DNA of 64,000 bases, taken from Megalobrama amblycephala. Taxonomy: Eukaryota > Chordata > Actinopteri > Cypriniformes > Xenocyprididae. Position numbers and translations under genes: made by a program. Location: assembly GCF_018812025.1 (NCBI RefSeq), contig NC_063063.1, positions 2,720,001-2,784,000 of the forward strand, written 5' to 3'. This document shows, piece after piece, positions 36,771 through 47,893 of the stretch. The notes beneath the pieces are model-generated. The model was not told the DNA's origin and did not search any database. It saw only the letters and a list, made by a program, of their open reading frames with translations. The number at the start of each line of letters is the position of its first letter. The stretch's first letter is position 1.

Positions 36771-37293
36771 ATGGGTCGCTCTCAAGAGCTCAGCGAATTC
36801 AAGCGTGGTACTGTGATAGGTTGCCACCTGTGCAATAAGTCCATTCGTGAAATTTCCTCATGATTAAATATTCTACGGTCAACTGTTAGTGGTATCATAA
36901 CAAAGTGGAAGCAATTGGGAACAACAACAACTCAGCCATGAAGTGTTCGGCCACGTAAAATCACAGAGCGGGGTCAGCGCATATAGTCAATAGCTACAGA
37001 CCTCCAAACTTCATGTGGCCTTCAGATTAGCTCAAGAACAGTGCGTAGAGAGCTTCATGGAATGGGTTTCCATGGCCGAGCAGCTGCATCCAAGCCTTAC
37101 ATCACCAAGTGCAATGCAAAGCGCCAGATGCAGTGGAGACAAGGCCCGGATTAACACAGTGTAGTGTCCTAGGGTGACCCCCCCCCAATAATACAATTTA
37201 TATGCTAGTGCAACATGAACATATCATACTAAATGTCTTTATTTCCATCATAAATGGCATAAATGAGGACTACATGCAAAACCATATACAATA

Positions 37294-37324
<31 letters not shown>

Positions 37325-38717
37325 CCCAAGAAAGACGGTTGCAAGCAATCTGAATTCAGCAACACAGACATGCGCAGCAGCAAAACACACACACACTGAA
37401 CTTTACAAGCATCTAAGTAACCATCTAAAAGAGAAAACGTTCCAAAAATTTCAGATCGAAAACAGCGTCACATATTTGCCAATAAATAATGGTAAATAAG
37501 CCTTATAAGCAGAAAATCTTTTTTCTAGAATTTGTGCACGCAAAATCGTTAATTAATTATGCCTTCACATGCCATTGGAATTATCATAAATACGAGCTTC
37601 CTAGGTAAAATAAATTGTACATTTACATATATGTGTAATCATTTGAAGCGTATTGTATGTTTTATACACAGCGAAATTTGCCTGCATTTGACCGAAATAA
37701 CAGAATCGTCAGCCACTGTAACCGGACTACCTAGATAGCACTGTGAATGTTTTTATGGTTGTCAGTGGGACACCACATAGGCCTATAATTTTGGTTTTAA
37801 TAAGATTTTCCCAATAAATAGGCAAGAATAAACCTGGTGTCCTCCATGCAGCGGCATGCACAGAAATGGGAACGCGGGGGCACCGCGATGTAGGACTGAA
37901 AAATCGGATGGGACGGATTTTTCAGTCCCGCTCCCGCCCACCCGCTTCCCGCAGGAATCATTTGATTCTCCCGCAACCCGCACACGAGTAGTGTCTCACC
38001 GCCTGCACCCAACAAATCTTGTCCCACGCCGCACTCTGTTGCGTTGGGTCCCGCGGATCTCTACCACGATGCGACCGCAAACTGGGCACTTTCACTTTCG
38101 CGATCAAAGGGGCAGGGCTCTTTATATTCTCTCTGTATATATTGTATCATTAAGTGTTAATTTTGTATTCGTATCTTTCCAGCTAAATATATACAAAACA
38201 TGATTTAAAAAAAAAAAAAAAAACATTATCTTAATCACTTGGTGCCCCCCTATTGCCCCAGGGCACTCGCCCAATCCCGTCTATGGATAATCCGGCCCTG
38301 GTGGAGACGCATCCTCTGGAGTGACAAATCACGCTTCTCTGTCTGGCAATCTGATGAACAAGTCTGGGTTTGGTGGTTGCCAGGAGAACGGTACTTGCCT
38401 GACTGCATTGTGCCAAGTGTAAAGTTTGGTGGAGTATGGTGTGGGGTTGTTTTTCAGGGGTTGGGCTTGAACCCTTAGTTCCAGTGAAAGGAACTCTTAA
38501 TGCTTCAGCATACCAAGACATTTTGGACAATTTCATGCTCCCAACTTTGTGGGAACAGTTTGGGGATGGCCTCTTCCTGTTCCAACATGTCTGTGCACCA
38601 GTGCACAAAGCAAGGTCCATAAAGACATGGATGAGCGAGTTTGGTGTGGAGGAACTTGACTGTCCTGACCTCAAACCGATAGAACACCTTTGGGATGAAT
38701 TCGAGCGGAGACTGTGA
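36771..38717 (+). pseudogene. Tc1-family transposase pseudogene
   Basis: Start MGRSQELSEFKRGTVIGCHL and an N-terminal helix-turn-helix region. In-frame stops occur after EISS, after TTTTQP and after GQRI; at least one fits CGA to TGA decay. The catalytic half (from 38302) has WSDKSRFSVWQ with the first D. A short deletion near 38430 shifts frame before MVWGCFSG. The second D is lost (FQHVCAPVH where an FQHD-N pattern is expected), an in-frame deletion removes residues before PIEHLWDE, which keeps the E, and a stop follows ERRL. The gene is interrupted at residue 123 by the hAT element. Clearly non-functional. Confidence 0.93.
37141..38300. mobile_element. 1160-bp hAT element inside the Tc1 transposase
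   Basis: Starts AAGGCCCGGATTAACACAG and ends GGATAATCCGGCCCTG. It is flanked by exact GTGGAGAC duplications at 37133-37140 and 38301-38308. Subterminal C-tracts (GACCCCCCCCC, GTGCCCCCCTATT) lie at each end. Two long A-tracts occur at about 37291-37319 and 38204-38222, and a GC-rich block at 37855-38110. No transposase domain seen. Confidence 0.92.
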
Positions 38718-38991
38718 GCCAGGCCTTCTCGCCAACATCACTGCCTGACCTCACAAATGCGCTTCTAGAAGAATGGTCAAAAATTCCCATAAACACACTC
38801 CTAAACCTTATGGAAAGCCTTCCCAGAAGAGTTGAGGCTGTTATAGCTGCAAAGGGTGGGCCAACTCCATATTAAACCCTACGGATTAAGAATGGGATGT
38901 CATTAAAGCTCATGTGCACGTAAAGGCAGGCGTCCTAAAACTTTTGGCAATATAGTGTATATTCATTAGCACAACATATGATAACATTGAG

Positions 38992-38994
38992 GGA

Positions 38995-39090
<96 letters not shown>
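38992..39090. repeat. (GAAA)n microsatellite
   Basis: About 24 pure GAAA units. Confidence 0.98.
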
Positions 39091-39159
39091 ACTGCTATGT
39101 TAAAAAAGAGGTAAAACTGTAACACTTCACAATAAGTTTCCATTTATTAATATTACACT

Positions 39160-39318
39160 GTAAACCCTAAAATACTTAATTGGTTTGAGTAGGACAAACT
39201 TGAATTAAACAAATTAGTTCAGTTAAATGAACTGTTAAGAGTATTTAGAACTTTTTCTTTTGAGTTCACAGCAGTGACATATTTCAAGTAAACTGAACTG
39301 TTTCATTATTTTGAGTTG
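39160..39318. mobile_element. Short MITE-like repeat (ACACTGTAAA end)
   Basis: Begins ACACTGTAAACCCTAAAATA and contains inverse TTTGAGT words (GGTTTGAGTAGGACAA; TTATTTTGAGTTGGTGGC). It resembles the AT-rich fragment ending at 35606. Boundaries uncertain. Confidence 0.4.
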
Positions 39319-39334
39319 GTGGCATTTCTTTTAA

Positions 39335-40295
39335 AGGTGCCCTAGAATCAGAATTTGAATTTTCCTCGGCATAGTTGAATAACAAGAGTTCAGTACATGG
39401 AAAAGACATACATTGAGTTTCAAACCCCATTGTTTCCTCCTTCTTATGTAAATCTCATTTGTTCGAAAGACTTCCGGAAAACACTCGGATCTCAACATAA
39501 CACCGACTGTTACGTAACAGTCGGGATCATTAATATGTATGACCCCAATAATTGCATAATGCCAGCCCATTCGACGCATTAGACAAGGAAAGGCAGTATT
39601 AACGGCTGGATCTGTGCACAGACAAGGTAAGCAAGCAAGAACAACAGCGAAAAATGGCAGATGGAGCAATAATAACTGACATGATCCATGATATCATGAT
39701 ATTTTTAGTGATATTTGTAAATTGTCTTTCTAAATGTTTCATTAGCATGTTGCTAATATACTGTTAAATGAGGTTAAAGTTACCATCATTTCTTACTGTA
39801 TTCACGGAGACGAGAGTCGTTGCTATTTTCATTTTTAAACACGTGCAGTCTGTATAATGCATAAACACAACTTCATTCTTTATAAATCTCTCCAACAGTG
39901 TGTAATGTTAGCTTTAGCCACAGAGCATAGCCTCAAACTCACACAGAATCAAACGTAACCATCTAAATAAATACTTTACTCGCATAATTCGAAGCATGCA
40001 TACAGCATGCATGACGAACATCTTGTAAAGATCCATTTGAGGGTTATATTAGCTGTGTGAACTTTGTTTATGCGATGTATATATAGTCGAGAGCTCGTGG
40101 GGCAGAGAGAGCGCATCTCTTAAAGGGGCGGCGCGCTGAAAAAATCAGTGCATAGTTAATGATGCCCCAAAATAGGCAGCTAAAAAAATTAATAAAAAAA
40201 ATCTATGGGGTATTTTGAGCTGAAACTTCACAGACACATTCAGGGGACACCTAGGACTTTTATTACATCTTGTAAAAAAACAATCTAGGGCACCT
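39335..40295 (+). mobile_element. TTAA-type non-autonomous element, copy 3
   Basis: A 961-bp element flanked by TTAA at 39331-39334 and 40296-40299. Ends AGGTGCCCTAGAATCAG and ATCTAGGGCACCT. At 39503-39524 lies a perfect 22-bp palindrome centred on TTACGTAA; in copies 1 and 2 this centre is TTACGCAA. No coding potential. Confidence 0.93.
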
Positions 40296-40416
40296 TTAAT
40301 TTAGACGAACTTAAGTTTAAACGAAACTGGGCTGGGATTTCCATTTCCCAGCATGCTTTGCCCATGCATGGCAATCGAAAGGGAGAGTAAATGCTAAAAT
40401 TAAGTGTTATATAATG

Positions 40417-40435
40417 TTTGTATGTGTGTGTGTGT

Positions 40436-40478
<43 letters not shown>
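40417..40478. repeat. (TG)n microsatellite
   Basis: About 30 TG units with one TATG interruption. Confidence 0.97.
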
Positions 40479-40480
<2 letters not shown>

Positions 40481-40724
40481 GAGCAAGATTAATGGTAAGG
40501 GAGATTTAGTATGTTTTGTTGCTAATTTAGAAGAGTTTCTCTTAACGTGGGTTTTTGGAGAGTTTCCATCATGTTGTTCCATCAAGTGGCGCATGCTGTT
40601 TGGTTTGAGAGCACGTAAGTTACACGTTTTAAGTTGCTGCACTCGTTCACTAAGTGCTATACCATGCTATTGTTAACATGTTAGCAAATTATGAAATATT
40701 TTTAAAATATGAAATATTTTCAAT

Positions 40725-41045
40725 TAGCTTTTATTTTTTGTTTTGTTTTGTTTTAATTTTAATATCAGTTTAAGTTTTAGTCATTTTGTTATGAGCTTTT
40801 GTCATTTTTATTAGTTTTTTAACATTTATTTTTATATATCTGCAATTTATATTTATTTGCAATTTTAGTACTTCAAATTAACGTTTTATTTCAGTTAGTT
40901 GTCAAGGCAGCATTTCTAATTTTCTTTTCAGTTTTTTAATTTAAGTTTACATTTTTCCATCTCAAAAATTTTTATTTCAGCTTGATTTCAATTAACAAAA
41001 AATATTTTTAATAGCTTCACTTAACAATAACAACACTGATTCCAA
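40725..41045. repeat. T-rich dispersed repeat
   Basis: TTTTAGTTTTAG-like words throughout, ending AACAATAACAACACTG, which reads on the other strand as CAGTGTTGTTATTGTT, a hAT-type terminus. The left end and target duplication are not seen. Confidence 0.45.
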
Positions 41046-42492
41046 TTCTTTTTAAATTTCATATTTTATCAAAAGATCAAAAAACCCTCAGATTTTTTAT
41101 AATGGATCAAATCCATGTACTTCCACAAAATAAATGAAAATAAACTGCACAAAAACAGACCAGCTCCAAAGTGCGGGGCACCACTGCACTGCCCAAAGGA
41201 TGACCTCGACTATGCAACTTGAATAAATGGTGTGTTGATATAGCAGCAAAATTCAATACAGCATTGTTTTTTTTGCTGATAGTATAAAGCAAAATGTGCT
41301 CAAGGCATTTAACTCTAAGCTGTGCAGACATCTAAATGGAAAATGAATTTACATCAGACTGAAAAAGTCCAAAACGCAAATGGACTTTGACTCCACTTAT
41401 CCTGTTTCACTAGGAAATGCATCGTATTACAAACGTAAAATGGGATTTGAACGACTTGTTCATCATAGAAGATTCCCGCATTCAATCCTAGACTGAAACT
41501 CGACCACATCAACTCTAATGAGCTACAATAAGGCTTTTAATCATAGACTCTGTTGTGGCGCAAAGCTATTTTAAACGGTTTGTTCCTTAGAGCTTGAGTG
41601 ACTCATGAAGTGATTTGAAGCTCATCAGTCCATCAGAGATGACGACAGGTCTGTAGGTGGATGAACACTAACCTGAAAACAACTGTTACCCCGACACTCC
41701 AACACACAGCAGCATTTATCTACATTCACAGACATGCACACACTCAAAAACATCTCTGTTTTATATATCCACTCTAATTTTCTGTTTATGCAACCATCAT
41801 CAATGTGTACGAATGCAGTCGATACTGTAATTGCACCATCACACGGACAAGCACTGTAATTTCACCATCAAAAGCTGACGAGCACCTTTAAATTGGTGTC
41901 ATATAACTAGATAGCAAATGTGGAGACAGAAAGTCAGCCAGTGATGATAATGACTATATTCACACATAAAATATGTATGAATCAGTCCTGCTACCTAAGG
42001 GAGGCCTGGCTGTGCTCCATGTGGAGGAGGCGCAAACCACACAGGTAGAGACCCCTGTGTATTCATTATCTCCATGAATGACTCTAACTGAGACGTTACA
42101 GGGAGTAATTGCTGTGATGACACATATCGCGGATGCCACAGAGGCAACAGAAACCAAAGCAATCAAGGACAAAGACGGAAATCACAAATATTACCAATAA
42201 TAATATCAAACTGCTTGGCATTCATCAGAAATTTCCATTCCTTCCTGGCATCAAAAGAAGATTTCGTCCATCAAGGTTGATCTATGAATAATGGATTACG
42301 CTGTCTGTCAGATTTGATCAGCCAGTTATTCATTTTATGTTTCAATGATTATTTTAACCTTATATGTAAGTCTGTTACTGTTATAAAGATCTCAGTGATT
42401 CACATTACAAGCTATCAGAATTTCATCTTACCTTTTGGCAATAAAATATCAGCATCTGCACCAAATTGCATGTTTTTTTGTCTAAATGTTCA
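41046..42492. other. Non-coding stretch
   Basis: Largely without transposon signatures; no domain in any open frame. At 42246-42292 a segment TCAAAAGAAGATTTCG and GTTGATCTATGAA recurs at 45706-45753. Confidence 0.35.
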
Positions 42493-42496
42493 TTAA

Positions 42497-43401
42497 AGGT
42501 GCCATCGAACATTTTTTTACAAGATGTAAAAAGTCTAAGGTGTGCCCTGATTTCTGTGAAGTTTCAGCCAAATACCCCAAGATTTTTTTTAATTCATTTT
42601 TTTAACTGCCTATTTTGCATCATTAACTATGCACCGATTAGGGGCTGCTGCCCTTTAAATCTCATGTTCCCTGCCCATCGAGCTGGACTCTATAGTACAG
42701 TGCATTTCCAAAGTTCACACAGCTAATATAACCCTCTGATCTTTCAGCTGTTCGATGCATTGATCAGCTTTGGGTCATGTGAGTATAGTATTTATTTGGG
42801 TGTTTACATTTATTCTGAATGATTTGATAGTGCTCCGTGGCTAAAGTAACATTACACGCTGTTGGAGAGATTTATAAAGAATGAGTTGTGTTTATGAATT
42901 TACAACTGCAAGTGTTTAAAAATGAAAATAGCGACGGCTCTCGTCTCCGTGTAAGTAATAAACGATGGTAACTTTAACCAACAGTAGCCTACATTGCAAC
43001 ATGCTAACGAAACATTTAGAAAGACAATTTACAAATATCACTAAAAATATCATGATATCATGGATCATGTCAGTTTCATTGCTCCATTGCCATTTTTCAC
43101 TGTTGTTATTGCTTGCTTACCTATCTGAGATTCAGCTTGCACAGATCCAGACGTTACTGGCTGCCCTTGTCTAATATTTCATAATGTTGGGAACATGGGC
43201 TGGCATATGCAAATATTGGGGTGTAACCCCGACTGTTATCAGCGGTATTATGTTGAGATTCGCCTGTTCTCGGAGGTCTTTTAAACAAATGAGATTTACA
43301 TAAGAAGGAGGAAACAATGGATTGAACTCAGTGTATGTTTCCATTTGAAGAACTCTTGTTATTTAACTATGCCAAATTAAATTTTTGTATCTAGGGCACC
43401 T
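42497..43401 (-). mobile_element. TTAA-type non-autonomous element, copy 4 (inverted)
   Basis: A 905-bp element flanked by TTAA at 42493-42496 and 43402-43405. Ends AGGTGCCATCGAAC and ATCTAGGGCACCT. Internal order is the reverse complement of copies 1-3 (for example CTGCCTATTTTGCATCATTA near 42607). It lies about 2.2 kb from copy 3 in opposite orientation. Confidence 0.92.
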
Positions 43402-43405
43402 TTAA

Positions 43406-43750
43406 ACTGTTAAATTTCAAACAATTACACAAGTACATTATTTCATATGTCAGGCTTTACAGGGTTAAACAGTTTTCCTTTTTTTAATTCATCATAAATT
43501 GAACATTTTGTAAATGCATATGGAACAAACACTGTGACAGATGAATTTACCAGGTGACTAGAGATGGCTTTTGTACTGAAGTACTGAATAGCTCAGTAAA
43601 ATGATTAATCGATTAATTGGGGTAATACACGTTATGTCGATATCGAAACTATTTTATATTAAAAACATAATGTTGATGAAAATATTTCAAAACCATCAAT
43701 GTTTTTGAAAAAGAAACATCTATGAATGTTTCAAATAACCCAATCATTAA
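43406..43750. other. Non-coding stretch
   Basis: AT-rich spacer, nothing recognised. Confidence 0.4.
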
Positions 43751-44532
43751 AGGGATAGTTCACCTAAAAATGAAAATTATCGCATAATTTACTCAACCTC
43801 AAGCCATCCTAGGTGTGACTATCTTCTTTCAGTCAAACACAATCAGAATTATAATAAAAAATATTCTGCCTCATCCAAGTTTTATAATGGGAGTGAATAG
43901 TAACCGATTGTGGTGAGCAGGGGGAACGGCGCGAGGCCGGTGACGCGAGAGATAACGAGCTCCACCTGCGAGGCGCACCGGGTTTCTCACGGAGGAGCTC
44001 CGGAAGCATAAAAGAAGGAGCGACGACAGTGAAGGACAAGAGAGGACCAGGCCTGGATATTATTTTATGTTTTATTATGTTTGTGTGGCTGGCAGACGTC
44101 CGCGATGATGTCCTAATCGCCAAAAACAACCACGGCGACCTAAAAGTGCATTACCAACGCCGACAGATGAAAGGATTCAATGGAATCAATTCAATGGAAT
44201 CAATTCAATGGAAAGGATTCCGGAAGAGAATACAATGCTGAATAAAGTCGTAGTTTTTGTTATTTTTGAACCAAAATGTATTTTTGATGCTTCAACAAAT
44301 TCTAACTAACCCACTGATGTCACATGGACTACTTTGATGATGTTTTTATTACCTTTCTGGACATGGACAGTATACCATACATACATTTTTAATGGAGGGA
44401 CAGAAAGCTCTCGGACTAAATCTAAAATATCTTAAACTGTGTTCCAAAGATGAACGGAGGTCTTACGGGTTTGGAACGACATGAGGGTGAGTCATTAATG
44501 ACAGAATTTTCATTTTTGGGCGAACTAACCCT
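43751..44532. mobile_element. Composite TTAA element with GC-rich insert
   Basis: Flanked by TTAA at 43747-43750 and 44533-44536. The left end (AGGGATAGTTCACC, then ATCCTAGGTGTGACTATCTT) belongs to the 10199/53959 family. The right end (GAGGGACAGAAAGCTCTCGG, then GGGCGAACTAACCCT) belongs to the 19744/25850 family. Between them, at about 43895-44115, is a GC- and CpG-rich block (GAACGGCGCGAGGCCGG) with no counterpart elsewhere in the window, perhaps a piece of an LTR or host promoter. A short tandem of CAATGGAATCAATT lies at about 44175-44215. Confidence 0.65.
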
Positions 44533-44536
44533 TTAA

Positions 44537-46094
44537 TGCTTAGTTTTTTTGAAAACGCTGTATTTTTCATATATTTTACCTTTATTCTACACCTCTTTAT
44601 CCACTGTCATATGAACGGCTCGTTGGCAATGTGCTCAGATTGGTTATCTGGCCCAGTGTATCTAGAGCCATCATGATTCGCTGAAGCGTCTGGAAACGCC
44701 ACGCCCCTTACCATTTGTTACCGGTTATGTGCGCTTCGGTTATATTGTATGCTCAATTTGATTATATTGCTGTGTCAAATTGAGCCCGAAACAGACCCAG
44801 ATGAACAGCAATCGCGGCTTTTAAAGGACGTTTATGAATGGTATTTCATTTAGTATTTGTGTCAAAGTGTTAGATGCTGTCACTGCTGTTTGTTAGCTTT
44901 CAATATACAGTTTTATCCTGATTAAAGCTTTACTGTAGCCGAATACATGACTGAGTAGTCGCATTTTTGTAAAGGTAGTATTTAATTTATAGCATGAACA
45001 ACTGTTTGTCTATGAAAAAAGAAGTTTGTTGGTGTTTGTTGAAGAAGTATGCACTACAATACAGCTAACTGGCTAGCGAAGCAAAAACAATTATATCTGG
45101 TGTGCACAACTCTTCCACTTCCATTTTGCTGCGCCACATGGCCTCGCTCACTTTGTTGCATGTTCCCGGGGGCGTTTTGCAGGGTTTATGATGTCACCAA
45201 CCCGGGAAGAAGCTCGTTGTAGTCCAAACCGGTGTAGGCATTAAACTGCCATAACTTTACAAGGCAATACCTCTGTTTGCATTGAACTTTCAGCACTGTA
45301 ACTTTGCAGATAATGTTTATGCTCGAGCAGCAACACATTTTTCTGTAATAAATCATGCTTAATCAATCCTAACATTAAACTATATTGTAATTAAATAACT
45401 GTAACGGACTATATGGCATATTCTCCACAAATGTATGTAATAGTGCACTGAATCCATTCAGAGGGTCTAAATATATACTCTTCAGCATGAACTCAAAAGG
45501 AAGCATATGGACCGTAGGCAGCATATGGAACTCTGGCAAAACTGACAGTAGCTAAATAAAATATTTGCTTCTTTCTCCTTCCCACCGACTCATTTCATCA
45601 AGAAATGAATTAGGAGCCCATGAGGCAATATTTTTGAAGCTTTTCTATTGGCTGGATCCTAATAAATCAATCCAAAGTCTCTTTTCCATTACTTCCAACT
45701 GCCCTCAAAAGAAGATTTCGTGCATCAAGTTGATCTATGAAAAATGGATCCATGAAAAAGGTTTCTCAACCACACACCCTAAAATGCAAAGAAACCTGCC
45801 CTTTTTTTTACACTGACTGGGATTAGGGATTGGCAATATATTGACTATTCAGAATACATGTGTGACAATTTTGCTGGTGATGTAATTCATAGTTTGGGTC
45901 AGATCAGTAATATTTAACAATATTACTGATGTACCTGCATCGACACCATTGTATGTGAACTGAACTGAACTGGACGATGACATCACTGTTTTCTCCTGAG
46001 CTGCTGTATAGATAAACAAACTAAATTAATAACTAATGATTTTTACAATGGAAATGAAATCAATACTGAACTTACTTAAGCTGGACAATGACAC
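44537..46094. other. Unassigned stretch, probably partly repetitive
   Basis: The part 44590-45350 has CpG-containing words (CCCGGGGGCGTTTTGC, CACCAACCCGGGAAG) that I believe recur in cyprinid genomes, but no terminal repeats are visible here. 45550-45830 holds the second copy of the TCAAAAGAAGATTTCG segment. No gene recognised. Confidence 0.3.
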
Positions 46095-47870
46095 TATTTT
46101 CTGATTTATTAAAAAAGAAAAACTGAAATATCACATGGTCCTAAATATTCAGACCCTTTGCTGTGGCACACATATATTTAACTCAGGTGTTGTCCATTTC
46201 TTCTGATCATCCTTGAGATGGTTCTACACCTTCATTTGAGTCCAGCTGTGTTTGATTATACTGATTGGACTTGATTAGGAAAGCCACACACCTGTCTATA
46301 TAAGACCTTACAGCTCACAGTGCATGTCAGAGCAAATGAGAAAATTCATTTTTTTCCTCATTAATGTACACACAGCACCCCATATTGACAGAAAAACACA
46401 GAATTGTTGACATTTTTGCAGATTTATTAAAAAAGAAAAACTGAAATATCACATGGTCCTAAGTATTCAGACCCTTTGCTCAGTATTTAGTAGAAGCACC
46501 CTTTTGATCTAATACAGCCATGCGTCTTTTTGGGAAAGATGCAACAAGTTTTTCACACCTGGATTTGGGGATCCTCTGCCATTCCTCCTTGCAGATCCTC
46601 TCCAGTTCTGTCAGGTTGGATGGTAAACGTTGGTGGACGGCCAATGCTCAATTGGGTTTAAGTCAGGGCTCTGGCTGGGCCATTCAAGAACAGTCACGGA
46701 GTTGTTGTGAAGCCACTCCTTCATTATTTTAGCTGTGTGCTTAAGGTCATTGTCTTGTTGGAAGGTAAACCTTCGGCCCAGTCTGAGGTCCTGAGCACTC
46801 TGGAGAAGGTTTTCATCCAGGATATCCCTGTACTTGGCCGCATTCACCTTTCCCTCGATTGCAACCAGTCGTCCTGTCCCTGCAGCTGACAAACACCTCC
46901 ACAGCATGATGCTGCCACCACCATGCTTCACTGTTGGGACTGTATTGGACAGGTGATGAGCAGTGCCTGGTTTTCTCCACACATACCGCTTAGAATTAAG
47001 GCCAAAAAGTTCTATCTTGGTCTCATCAGACCAGAGAATCTTATTTCTCACCATCTTGGAGTCCTTCAGGTGTTTTTTTAGCAAACTCCATGCAGGCTTT
47101 TATGTATCTTGCACTGGCTTCCGTCAGGCCACTCTGCCAAGTCCCGACTGGTGGAGGGCTGCAGTGATGGTTGACTTTCTACAACTTTCTCCCATCTCCC
47201 GACTGCATCTCTGGAGCTCAGCCACACTGATCTTTGGGTTCTTCTTTACCTCTCTCACCAAGGCTCTTCTCCCCCGATAGCTCAGTTTGGCCGGACGGCC
47301 AGCACTAGGAAGGGTTCTGGTCATCCCAAACGTCTTCCATTTGATGATTATGGAGGCCACTGTGCTCTTAGGAACCTTAAGTGCAGCAGAAATTTTTTTG
47401 TAACCTTGGCCAGATCTGTGCCTTGCCACAATTCTGTCTATGAGCTCTTCAGGCAGTTCCCTTGACCTCATGATTCTCATTTGCTCTGACATGCACTGTG
47501 AGCTGTAAGGTCTTATATAGACAGGTGTGTGGCTTTCCTAATCAAGTCCAATCAGTATAATCAAACACAGCTGGACTCAAATGAAGGTGTAGAACCATCT
47601 CAAGGATGATCAGAAGAAATGGACAACACCTGAGTTAAATATATGTGTGCCACAGCAAAGGGTCTGAATATTTAGGACCATGTGATATTTCAGTTTTTCT
47701 TTTTTAATAAATCTGCAAAAATGTCAACAATTCTGTGTTTTTCTGTCAATATGGGGTGCTGTGTGTACATTAATGAGGAAAAAAATGAACTTAAATGATT
47801 TTAGCAAATGGCTGCAAAATAACAAAGAGTGAAAAATTGAAGGGGGTCTGAATACTTTCCGTACCCACTG
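46095..47870 (-). mobile_element. Tc1-type transposon with inverted left-end duplication
   Basis: The right end (GAATACTTTCCGTACCCACT, then G) is intact and followed by TA at 47871 and a (TA)n run. The left end is abnormal: 46102-46342 is an inverted copy of about 47484-47720 and joins at GAGAA|AATTCATTTT to the normal inner part of the left terminal repeat, so the outermost ~70 bp of the left end are missing. The transposase lies on the minus strand. Confidence 0.9.
46611..47492 (-). pseudogene. Tc1 transposase pseudogene with intact DDE residues
   Basis: Two minus-strand frames. 47492-47124 (122 codons) holds the paired-like helix-turn-helix: RSRELPEEL, GYKKISAALKVPKSTVA, an AGRPAKLS hinge, and a second helix-turn-helix. 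47084-46611 (157 codons) holds the catalytic domain: WSDETK (D20), FQQDNDLKH (D111) and [10 protein letters not shown] (E146), with 34 residues between the last two, the DD34E spacing of Tc1. Small deletions near 47100-47150 break the frame between the halves, and a deletion after PIEH (near 46640) removes the C-terminus. It cannot encode a full enzyme. Confidence 0.93.
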
Positions 47871-47893
47871 TATATATATATATATGTATATAT
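47871..47893. repeat. (TA)n microsatellite at the Tc1 end
   Basis: TA run directly abutting the right end of the transposon, containing its target TA. Confidence 0.9.

Larger units (their letters stand above)
36637..38957 (+). mobile_element. Tc1-like transposon split by a hAT insertion
   Basis: Left end CAATATTTTGCCAAAAGTAT after TA (36635-36636), and right end AAACTTTTGGCAATATAGTG before TA (38958-38959). Without the insertion at 37141-38300 and its duplicated 8 bp, the element is about 1.15 kb, short of a typical Tc1-family length. It encodes a decayed transposase on the plus strand. Confidence 0.92.

Noticed and set aside
38231..38674. 147-codon minus-strand open frame
   Set aside because: It is the antisense shadow of the catalytic half of the Tc1-like transposase and the adjoining hAT end.
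44590..45350. Possible promoter or gene around CpG-containing words such as CCCGGGGGCG
   Set aside because: The text resembles a repeat I recall from cyprinid genomes and has no exon structure, so it is left unassigned rather than called a CpG island.
46520..47280. Plus-strand open frames across the Tc1 element
   Set aside because: Antisense to the transposase, which is supported on the minus strand by its helix-turn-helix and DDE motifs.
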